A stretch of 23,728 bases of DNA from Pigoraptor chileana (lineage: Eukaryota > Opisthokonta > Filasterea). The notes below the pieces were generated by a model. The model was given only the letters and a program-made list of their open reading frames with translations, made no database searches and had not been told where the DNA came from. The DNA lies in assembly GCA_943704495.1 (NCBI GenBank), contig CALSCR010001235.1:1-23728 (forward strand). The letters are read 5' to 3'. Both the position numbers and the translations under genes were made by a program. Numbering within the stretch: the first letter of the stretch is position 1; every line of letters starts with the position of its first letter. This document shows positions 8,246-17,512 of the stretch, piece by piece.

Positions 8246-11200
8246 CTAATTGAGAGTGCCGCGGCATGATGGCGCCCCACAAAAGCATGGGATCTTCTCG
8301 TCCTCGAGGGGAAACTTGTAGTCGTATGTGATTTCCTCACCCGGAAGAATGTCTCTCTTGGCATAAATGACAATCCGTTTGGAGCCGTCGACAAGGATGA
8401 TCGAAGCCTTGCAGTTTGGCTATGTGTGTGTGTGTGTATGTGTTGTGTGTATGCAAAACGTATGTGTGTAGTTGTAGTGTATGCATTTGAGATGAACGAT
8501 AAAGCAATCGATTGCAACCAAACGACCCTCCATTCGTCCAGGCGGAAACAAAAAACGAGCACACGAAACATTCAATCGCATCCCATGTGACACACAAAAC
8601 AGAGGCACAAACAACACACTCCCTGCACTTCCAATAGAGTTAGGGCTCCACCAACCCACCTCGCAGCTGTGATTCATGAAGCGTGCAATGCCTCCCTTGC
8701 GCGTCGCATCAATCACAAGATCATCGTCAAGACGGAAGAGATAGCTGCTGCCAATCCCCATCCGCTCGTAATGCTTCTCGCGGTCATCGGCCACTTGACT
8801 GCGCACGACCTCCCCAACATACTCAATGACCATATCATTCGCTGCGATGCCCTCCGTCGTGAACAGGCCCCAATCGTGGATGAGAGAGCGCCCAAACCGC
8901 AAGTTCTTACGCCGCGCCGCGAGTGTGTTGAGCTGCATCAGCTCACTTCCTTTCAGGTCGTTCGTAATCGCATTCACATAACGCCGGTGATTTGCGCGGT
9001 TGCTCCTCCGCGACGACAGCGCCGCCTGGCCACCCACGCCTCCAGACACGCCATCTTGGTTGCTCTGTGCGCCGGCAGTGCCCAAGGTCTGTTGGAATCC
9101 ATTTCCCTGCCCGTCGCCCCCGGCTGCAGACTCGCCCTGCTGCGCAACGATCAGCGCCGCGCTGATACCAGAATAAAGGTAGCCCACCGCACCAGCAAAC
9201 AGCTCGGGTACAAGATAGGCGGGGTCTTTTCGACGCTGTGCCCGCTCAAAGTCACTCGCCTTACGATACGGCACAGTGCGACAACAGCCACGTGCACCGG
9301 CCGCCGCTCCCTTTCGGGCGTCGACAGTCATGGCGAGTTCCGCCGTCACCTCCGCCCGGGCACATTCCGACCACAGTGCATCCGGACACCCCGGGACGAG
9401 GGCACGCTCAAACTCACCCACAGCGCCACCGATAGCCAAACACTTGGCGTCGGCGTCTTCACTCTTGATGGGAAGCGCACTCGCGGCGACCGAATCAAAA
9501 CCCGATCGCCGCCTGCTGCGCCACGCGGACAAGGCGATCGCATTTTGCACAGACAGTTCCGCCGCCGCATCTTGCAACAGTGCACAGTCTTCCGCATCAA
9601 GACTGCCGAAGAGCGACGCCAGGCAGCTGCGAACCCCCGACGCCGAGCCCGCGACAAGAAGATCACGTGACACCGCCACCGCCACGGGATCAGACTCGGG
9701 CAGTTCGCATCGCGGATACGGATCCACTGGCGCTACGGTCACGTGCACAGACGGCTTCCCACCACCACGTGCACCTCGGTCGTTGACATCGCTATCAGCC
9801 CCGACGACGTCGATGAAGTCCTCTTCCTCCTCGATTGCTTTTCTGCGCGCCGCGGCTGTCAGTGGTGCACCAGTACCCTTGCCCTTGCCTGTGTTCTTTC
9901 CCGATGCTGCAGGCGTTGGTTTTTGGCCAGTGCCCTTTTTCTTGTTTGTTGCCGGAGTCGCCGCATGCACCGCTGACTTGTTGTTGGTATCCGCCTCTGC
10001 ATTCCCTGTTGCAGGAACCTTACGCTTTGCCGGGCCTTTCTTGGAATTCGATCTCTGTTGTTCGGCCTTTTCGCCGCCGGCAGATGCCCACTCGGAGCCC
10101 TCGCTGGAGTCCTCCACGGCCACCACCGGCGCTGACTTCTTCGCGACCTTCTTCTTTGCTGCCCGTTTGTTTTGCCAAGGCGTGTCGTCGTCTCCGCCGC
10201 TCTTCACCGAAGCCACGTCCGATTGCACGGCAACCTTACGCTTCTTGGCCGTCGCCTTCGCCTTCACGGCAATTGTTTTGCTTTTGCCACCATTCAATAA
10301 TGCATCCGAGGGAGTTACAGACTCCGATTGTCCGTCACTATCGCTGACCTCCCTCGCCCTCTTTCTGTCTCGTGCCGACGCACCCTTTGCATGTTCTTTC
10401 TTCCTTTCGAACGCCGCAAGCAGCTGCGAGTCCAACTGCGAGAGCCCATTATCGCCACCAGATCCTCCCTCGTCGCTCTCCAGGCGTCGCAACTTCTTTT
10501 TCGGTCGGTCGTCTGCCGCCTCGTTGGCTGAGCTGTCCTCGACCCGACCGCGCCGTTTTGCGTCCTGTTTCGCCTTTTGTCTTTCCATCTTTCGACGCAA
10601 CTTTCGCTCACGCTTTTCCTCTTTTCGCCTCCGACGCTCTTCCTTTTTGCGCCTCCGACGCTCTTCTCGACTCTCTCCGTCCGAAGACTCTGACGCATCA
10701 CTCTCCTCTTCAGCGTCGCCGCGGTGAACAACCTATCAAGCGAGGGACACACAAACGCAAGAATTCGAGTTCAGATGGTGCATACGGCAATATTTTGTAT
10801 ACATATATACATACGTGACTGGACAAATACCTCAGCCGTGGATGCGTGCACTAGAGGATGGTCCGCACGTGACTGCGACAGTGATGACCCATGCGACGCA
10901 ACAGTGTCCCTGGCAACCACAGCATCCTTGACAACCGCCGCCGACGCCGCCACCACATGACGATGCACAGTGGACATGAGCGAAGGGGCTGTGGTGTCGT
11001 GGTCGTAGGCACGCGGTGGGCTGCGGGATCGGCTGCGGGATCGGCTGCGGGATCGCCGCGAATCCGTCACGGGACTGCGACTGCACCGATAGTCTCCGTG
11101 ACCGCGGCCGCCACCATCCCACCGAGACTCCCTTCGCGGACTCCACCCGTCGTCGCGCGGCTGCGAGTGCCTGGAATGCCGGTCACCACGCGGGCCCGAG

Positions 11201-13389
11201 TGATGCGCCGACGGCGACAAGTGACGTGCACCCGCTGTGCTGCTGCCATCGTACCCCCACGAACTGGAGCGGCGCATATCATCATAGTAGGACCCACCGT
11301 CCCGCTCCGTATGTGCATGTGAGGATGAGTGACTGTACGATCGATCGTCCTTGTGGGGTCGGTATTGAGATCGCGAGTGGCCCGATTGCCATTGTCCATT
11401 TGAGCGGTAATGCGAGTCATACTTGTCTTGCGGAGCGGCATACGGTTGTTTCGGTGTGTGTGTTGTTGAATGGAGCGAAACGGGCAACGCAGTCGTCGTT
11501 GTCGTTGCCCGATTGGGCGGAATCGACAGTGACGACAAGTATTCCTGGGCAACCGACACACCACTGCTGTACTGCTGCGTTCGGTTTGATGAGTGTGTCG
11601 GCACCGGAGGCGTGGACAAGAGCGACGGCTTTGTCGAGATTGCGTTTGCGGCAGCATAAGCAGCTTGCATGCGCGACTGGAGCAGGTCGGCGTCCCTCTG
11701 CTTGCGCTTTTCCTCCTCCTTCTTGGCAGCTTCTTCTTCGGAGCGCGTCGTCACGCGATTACCGCAGCGCCATGCACTTTCAAGCTCAACGCGCGCGTCA
11801 AACATTGCCGACAGACGGGCGTTGTGGAGTGCCGCAACAGCCGCGTCCCTGTTCTCCTCAGTCTTGAACAAAACGCACCACTTGTGGGGCTGGTGGTGAA
11901 TGTACGCATGCAACGGTGCGTGGGCGGCGAAAAATTCCAATACCTCGGCCATACTCATTGTCACGCGACAAGATGCGATGATCGCTGGAGTGCGCACGTT
12001 GTCAGAACTGTCCGCGAAAGAGTGGGAGTGAGGATGCTGCAAGTGCGATTTCGGTGCGGGCAGTGACAGCGCGTGATCGGCAGCTGGGCGAAACGAAGAC
12101 GCCCCAAACACGCCAACATCTTTCTGCACGACAGCGTCCCCACTTGGTTTGAGTTCGACAACAATGCCCCCACCCTCACAGATCGGCGAAATGTCCATGG
12201 CCTCTGCCCCAAGCTCGTCCTTTGCGATCGCCGGTGCTGGCGGATCACTAATAATTGCAGCATCCACAGACACTGCTATGCTTACTTCCACCAGAGTCCC
12301 GTTTGTGGTGGCATGCTCAGTACCGCGTTGCTGTGACTGGCCACCAGCCCCATCATCCCCACGTGGTTGCTTGCGTTTGGGGTCGTCGCACGGGTGAATC
12401 TTCAGCTTCCACTTTGTCTTCATGCTCTCAAAACGACCGCCTGAAAAACAAAAGGCACACACGCACACACAAATTGGAGATATATATATTCACTTAGCAT
12501 GACAAAGAGAGAGACACATATCCACACACACACCCATACACTTGAACCATGTCCAACGTTTACAGCAATGCATAAAACTTGCACTTTTGCAGCTTACTGT
12601 AAGTTGCATGTGTGCCGAATGAACTCCGCCAGTCACTCACCAAGTTCATCCGCATCCACATTGGCCTTGCGATCGATGATAGAACGCGACGGAAGCTCGT
12701 CAACAGCGCGCCTGACGCATGCGGCATCCCCAAGCACAGCACGACAAACACCGAATTTTCGCTCCGGACTAAAGTACATTCGCAGGCGCGACTCATCACA
12801 CTTGTAATCCGCAAGTAATCGCAGCATGAACCGCCTGTCCGCCTTCATAGGCAGGCCGCTAAGAATCACAACTGGCTTTGGCCCACTCGGCTCGGCGCGC
12901 GGCGGTGGCGGGGCGTTTGATGCATCTCCAGAGGCTTCTCCAACCCGAAACTTGGGAAGAGGAAGGTCATGTTGCACATTTGCAAGTGAAGATAGATACA
13001 AGGCATCTAGCCGGCGTGGATCCGTTGTGGAGCGCTCATCTCCCTGGGTTAAATAAGTTCGATGCCGGGTATAAATGGCTTCAATTTCCAACCTTTTCGC
13101 AGGTGGTGATCAAACAATGGATCAGCGTCGATATTGAAAAACAACGGCAAGACATACCGTCAGGACAATGTAATTAGGCTGCGCATCGGGAGTTATGTTC
13201 GGGTCCCCGAACAGTCTGTAGCTGCGGTTGGCAGGGGCCTGAAGCCGTCGCTCTGCGTAACATGAGATGCGGATGATGAAGTTCAAAATTCACCTTTTCC
13301 ACGTACAAAGGACCCGTACGCTGACAATTTCAAGTTCAACAGCACAATGAGTGCAAATTTTTCAACCTACCGGCAGGCTTGGCGTCCAT
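8246..13389 (-). CDS. SET1: SET1-family histone H3K4 methyltransferase (COMPASS catalytic subunit)
   Basis: Exons on the minus strand: 13389-13371, 13320-13294, 13252-13158, 13043-12641, 12440-10831, 10732-8660 and 8419-8246, giving 1466 residues. Domain order: an RRM at about 102-182 (VVILSGLP... VCRAVLGD), an RRM-like region at about 330-400 (PAIIASC... [19 protein letters not shown]), an RS tract near 645, a long lysine-rich disordered middle, N-SET from about 1290, SET at 1330-1450 and post-SET at the end. SET landmarks are [33 protein letters not shown] and [12 protein letters not shown]; the post-SET is [13 protein letters not shown], with the zinc-binding cysteines intact. In the known family the enzyme methylates H3 Lys4 within COMPASS with WDR5, RBBP5 and ASH2L. 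Two candidate WDR5-binding (Win) segments precede SET: CARAEV at 1175-1180 and GCCR at 1200-1203. The RRM pair plus SET separates it from MLL/Trithorax proteins. Exons 1 and 2 are only 19 and 27 nt; the start is the first ATG giving a phase-consistent chain. Confidence 0.93.
8420..8659 (-). other. SET1 last intron with GT and CA repeats at opposite ends
   Basis: This 240-nt intron interrupts the SET domain between MNHSCE and PNC. In the sense direction GT-rich sequence occurs in its 5' half (plus-strand 8582-8620) and a CA repeat runs directly into the acceptor CATAG (plus-strand 8421-8450). The two could pair in the pre-mRNA. Confidence 0.75.
10603..10672 (-). repeat. Short duplication coding basic charged repeats in SET1
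   Basis: The plus strand repeats the 17-mer CGCCTCCGACGCTCTTC twice within 50 bases, coding EERRRRK-type repeats near the start of SET1 exon 6. Together with flanking Lys/Arg/Glu codons this gives a highly charged, probably helical or nuclear-targeting segment. Confidence 0.6.
11014..11053 (-). repeat. 12-bp repeat coding the SET1 RS tract
   Basis: On the plus strand GCTGCGGGATCG recurs about three times in tandem, then decays. In the sense frame it codes alternating Arg-Ser, ending [13 protein letters not shown] tracts in known proteins mediate contacts with splicing or transcription-elongation factors; here that is inference. Confidence 0.7.
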
Positions 13390-13707
13390 ATCGCAGAACG
13401 TCAACCCGACGACTGTTGGGAGAGATTCAACTCATGGTTTTGTTTGGAGCCTAAATCAACACCATTTTTCCAGGCCACTAAAACAAGCGCTATAAGTTAC
13501 TTTTGTTCCATCAATCCGGCTTTCAGCAGGGATCTACCCATCCATGTTGCGGTTGCAAAGGCAAGGAAAGAAGATGCGAAAATGGTGCGGACAAACTGTT
13601 GACAGGAGCAAAAGCGCCGTCAAAACAGCGTTGTTCACACAAAAAAGGCACTGAGCATTGTATAATACATTCTCCCACATGCACTGCCTCATATCATTGA
13701 CACTTAC

Positions 13708-13731
13708 GCAATCCGGCTTCTGTGAAGGCAT
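13708..13731 (-). promoter_or_regulatory. Possible 5' UTR exon with upstream ORF for SET1
   Basis: On the minus strand ATG at 13731 begins MPSQKPDC and reaches a consensus donor GTAAGT at 13707. If spliced to the acceptor CCAACAG ending at 13413, the reading continues SSG and stops, giving an 11-codon upstream ORF that ends just before the SET1 ATG. This would be a translational control element. The join is unproven. Confidence 0.3.
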
Positions 13732-13746
13732 GAGTAATGTGCTCGC

Positions 13747-13794
13747 GTGTGCGTGTGTGTGTGCATGTGTGTGTGTGCACAGTGTGTGTGTGTG
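13747..13794. repeat. GT-rich microsatellite
   Basis: Imperfect (GT)n with GCGT and GCAT interruptions, lying in the region between SET1 and the helicase gene. Confidence 0.9.
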
Positions 13795-13939
13795 CCGGAA
13801 AGTCGGGTGAAGTGGCGCGCAACTGTCAAACCTTCACCCCATGAATACCATTTCAGGGCTTATAATATACATAATTACCAAATAAATGTTATTAATGGAC
13901 CCAAATATACATTTTAGGAAAGAAAAGTTGGTTACAAAA

Positions 13940-13973
13940 GCCTTAAATGGTGCAGTGCCTTAAATGGTGCAGT
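13940..13973. repeat. Perfect 17-bp tandem duplication
   Basis: GCCTTAAATGGTGCAGT occurs at 13940-13956 and again immediately at 13957-13973. It lies about 150 bases before the helicase start codon. It could double a regulatory site or be a neutral slip. Confidence 0.9.
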
Positions 13974-14124
13974 ACTCACACACACACACGTGCCAATTCC
14001 ACTTGCCACAACCAGTTACAAAGTGCATCGGATCAGTAAAGCACACAAAAGGTTTGCGCTTTTGAAACGGAGAAGGGCTTGAGTGCCTGCATTCCTCGTT
14101 GCATCTGTAAAAATATTTTGAATT

Positions 14125-16939
14125 ATGGGTGTCCATCGTGTGCATGCGCTTGCCGCCTGTCTCTTGAAGTCCTCTCGGACAAGATGGCATCCACTTCGGA
14201 GTGTGGGGAGGTCACTCTTAACTGCGCATTTCTCAACCGACGCCATTGGGGCACCCTCTGATGATGTAACCAACTCACAGCCCCGCGAGTCTGCAACCCA
14301 GTCGACAATTAGTTCTGCGAAAGGAAGCGCCTCTGTGGTTGGTGGTGACGCTCGCGTGCGAGATTCAACCACGTTTTGGGGTCTCGGTGCGCCCTCATCT
14401 GTCACGGAACGATTGAGATCGCAGGGAATCGTCACGCCGACTCCAATTCAAGTCAAGGTGGGCCGCATTGTCCGTGAACAACACAGCCCACGGCGCCGAT
14501 CATTCGTGCACCTATATATATATCAATATTGTCATCCCCTCTTGCGCTTACCGACTCATTCGACTTCATTCGTTTCCTCGTTTACTCAGGCATTCGAAGC
14601 CTTCAAAACAGGACGACATGTGATAATGAGCGCCGAAACTGGCAGTGGAAAGACGCTTGGTGAGTATACATCAATAATTGCAGATGCGCACGTCTATGTG
14701 GGTTGTTGGACATCAGTCTGTTTGCATTTGGCGCCAACAACAATTATTAAAGGCCAAACGAATCTGCGCACAACCCTCTCCACCAACAGCGTATCTGCTT
14801 CCGTCGCTGCGAGTACCAGAGTGGTTTCGCGAGGCGTACAAGGAAGCGAGCATCAAGACAACCGACGAGGCAGAGGCTGCGGGCGATGCGCGCGATAATG
14901 CCGGCACGTCAACAGACGCACACACCCGGGATCGCAAGCCTGGATTACGATACCCGTCGGTGCTTGTGCTCGTGCCGTCAATGGATCTCGCTTACCAGGT
15001 AGCTCGCATGTCAATTTCCGCGGGAATTTCAGCTATTGTTGCTAGGAAAGACTCGCTTTACTTTGAACGGTCCGAGCATCCGTGGGCTGTTTCCCCAGTG
15101 CACAAGGAACGACTCGAAGCATTGAAAGAAGGCGATTCTGCTCGTCCAAGGTGTGTGTGTGTGTGTGCGGGTGTGTGTGCGTATGTGTGCATGCGTGTGT
15201 GTGTTTATGTATGTGTGTATGTGCGTGTGTGTGTGTGTATAATATATATGTGTGAATGTGTGTGGCGCTAGTGTTGTGTACTCTCAGGAACTGTGCATGG
15301 CATGCTAGTCTGTGCGTGCACACCTTCACTATGCGTTTGTCAATCAATCATGCTATCGGCTGTTCGCAACTCCGCCTTTTCAACTTAATTTACTTTTTAT
15401 TGCTATTGTTTGTTTGGCTGCGCTATTACATAACGACACTCTTTTAGGGGTCTTGCCATTCCTGCGCCATACATTTGCGTTGGAACTCCCGCCGGCCTAT
15501 GGAATTCGCGCGATACCTTCCACAATGTTTTCCCACAAATCCACACTGTTGTCGTCGATGAAAGCGATGCCCTCATGGACGATGGTGCCGTGAAGACCAC
15601 CGAGCTCGTCCTGACCGCCATCCGCAATGTACACGCCCGGCGGACTGAGGTGGGTCTCACTTTGTTGTCAGTTTTGTTGCAATTCTGTGACGCGCATGTT
15701 TTGATTTTTTTTGTGTTTTCTGTTGCGTTGATGCGATCTTTGCCACAACCTTAGTTAACGTGCCCGTTGGGACCCTATTATTTAAACAAACTGCACGGCG
15801 TTTCTGGTGATAGGAATCTGTCCGTTTGGAGCGGTCTCAGAAGCTAAAGGCTCGCAAGGTCTCCATGAACACTTCCAACGGTGGCGGTGGAAAGCACGAT
15901 ACGACCGCGAGTGACGCACCAATAGAAAGCCATGACGTGGCAGCGCAGCCAAAGGATGCGTCAGTGGAAGCACGTGTACGAGAACTACCTGAAACTGCCT
16001 GCGCTGCAAACGACGCAAGGAGCGTGGATGACGTGGCGCGTTATCCCCCCAAACCAGCTACCAGTGACACTGGTGCTGTCCAATTCCTGAGCCAAAGGAT
16101 TGTCTTTGTGGGCGCGACGTTGCCAAGCAAAACATCCGGGTCCGTGGGACAGTGGATTCTCCGCCGGTACCCGCACGCAGTCCGTATCGACACCCCCGCA
16201 ACGCACCATGTAGTAGACAGGATACAACAGAAGTTTGTGCGCCTCGAATCAGAGGAAGAGAAGATGCCCGCCGTCGAAAACTTGCTCTTATCTGAGCTTG
16301 GATTTCGGAAATACAGCACAGGCGGGCGGAAGTCGGCATCGCCATCACGACGGAATAAGGACGATTCGATCTCCGCAAATGGGGAGTCGGCATTGTCACC
16401 CCGTGCACTCATATTTGTGCGCACAACAGAGAGGGCCATATTGACACACGACGCACTTGCCGCGAGTGGGTTTCGCGTGCGTGCTTACCATGCGGACATG
16501 AAGCTTGAAGAGAGAGTTGCCAGTTTGGATGCGCTGCGTGAGGGCAGCGTGGACATGCTCGTGTGCACGGACGGTGCGGCGCGTGGCCTCGACCTCCCCG
16601 TCGATCACGTGGTGCAGCTTGACTTTGCGCTGTCGGCGGTTTCGTACATTCATCGCTGCGGACGCACTGGAAGGGCCGGGCGTGGGGGCAGCGGTGAGTC
16701 TGGTCGCGAGTCTGGTCGCATGATGTCATGTGCACATGCTTGTGTGTTTATCATCTCGTTTGGTTTGGTTGTGTGTCAACGCAAATGTAACGGGACTGAC
16801 GGACTGACGGGCATTACTCCCCCACGACCTCGCCGATGCGATTGCAGTGCGTGGAAAGCAATCCCTGGATACCGCGTTCAGCCGCAACAGGAATTTCCGC
16901 CGACAGCTGAAGAGGCATGTTGCCAAAGCGTCAAAGTAA
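14125..16939 (+). CDS. DEAD-box RNA helicase with DESD motif, probably mitochondrial
   Basis: Exons 14125-14457, 14590-14659, 14790-15150, 15448-15649, 15814-16693 and 16848-16939, about 645 residues. Motifs in order: Q motif FWGLGA...TPTPIQ, motif I SAETGSGKT, Ia LVLVPSMDLAYQV, Ib VGTPAGL, II VVVDESDALMD, III VGATLPS, IV ALIFVRT, V VCTDGAARGLD, VI HRCGRTGRAGR. Motif II reads DESD in place of DEAD. Large insertions lie between motifs I and Ia (acidic, about 45 residues) and between II and III (about 80 residues). The first 40 residues are rich in Arg, Leu and Ser and lack acidic residues (RSVGRSLLTAHFST), as in mitochondrial presequences, which recalls DDX28/MRH4-type mitoribosome assembly helicases; this placement is inferred. 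The tail is basic (SRNRNFRRQLKRHVAKASK). The last splice acceptor is uncertain. Confidence 0.88.
15151..15447 (+). other. Helicase intron 3, starting in a GT repeat
   Basis: The donor GTGTGTGTG is itself the start of a roughly 100-base imperfect GT repeat (15151-15250). The rest is T-rich and ends in the good acceptor ACTCTTTTAG. The neighbouring exons join in phase 2 and restore the helicase reading frame. I see no other element inside. Confidence 0.85.
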
Positions 16940-17512
16940 AGCCCTCTCTTGCATTGTACACTTTCTTAGTCTTGAAGTTGTGGAGTCCATGGACACAGCG
17001 CCTGAGACACTGACTTGAATCTTACATCTTATTCCTGATGCAACAATTAGAGTTGGTGCGTAAGTAACAATAATTGGAGTTGGTGTGTATATACTGTGTA
17101 GTTCCGGAAACAACAATAGTGGAATAGAAGCAGTTTGCCGACTCTGTTTATGGTGCATGTTGACCCTCATACAACCGCTGTTGGTTGTGCGCCAGGTAGC
17201 GCATCGAGAAGCTGCCGAGTGTGCAACGTGTATTTGTTCAGTCATTGGTAGGTCAGTCGTCGATCGATTATTCAGTCGATCGTAGTCAATTTGAAATTTG
17301 TGCCGCAGTCAGTGGTCGCATTCAGTGGTCGTCGCCCATTGGTGTGTCGCCGCCAAGTAGTTATTGCAATTGAATAATAGAAAAGTTAAAAAAAATAATA
17401 CAAAACCAGTAGCATAGAAAAGAAGACACGCCTGTTTTTAGCGGGTGAATATCGGGACAGAGTATGATGACAGCGCATTCTTAATATGCACACACAATTC
17501 TATACAAACGAC
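16940..17512. other. Convergent 3' region between helicase and flotillin genes
   Basis: 573 bases without a supported gene. A phrase GAGTTGGTGYGT recurs at about 17051-17062 and 17076-17087, and CAGTGGTCG occurs twice near 17309-17330. A-rich stretch near 17390. No canonical poly(A) signal or RNA gene was recognised. Confidence 0.5.

Larger units (their letters stand above)
13390..14124. promoter_or_regulatory. Divergent upstream region shared by SET1 and the helicase gene
   Basis: 735 bases separate two head-to-head start codons. Contents: a possible SET1 5' UTR exon, a GT repeat at 13747-13794, an AT-rich stretch at 13850-13930 and a 17-bp tandem duplication at 13940-13973. No TATA box or initiator is convincing. 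A shared bidirectional promoter is inferred from the geometry only. Confidence 0.45.

Noticed and set aside
8669-9670. 333-residue open frame on the plus strand
   Set aside because: Also antisense to SET1, opposite the N-SET and SET coding region; its composition mirrors the real frame.
9276-10727. 483-residue open frame on the plus strand
   Set aside because: It is antisense to SET1 exon 6, lacks any family resemblance, and is a serine/proline/arginine-rich shadow of the GC-rich coding strand.
13960-14435. Minus-strand open frames opposite the helicase start
   Set aside because: They are antisense to the helicase presequence and Q-motif region and have no resemblance to known proteins.
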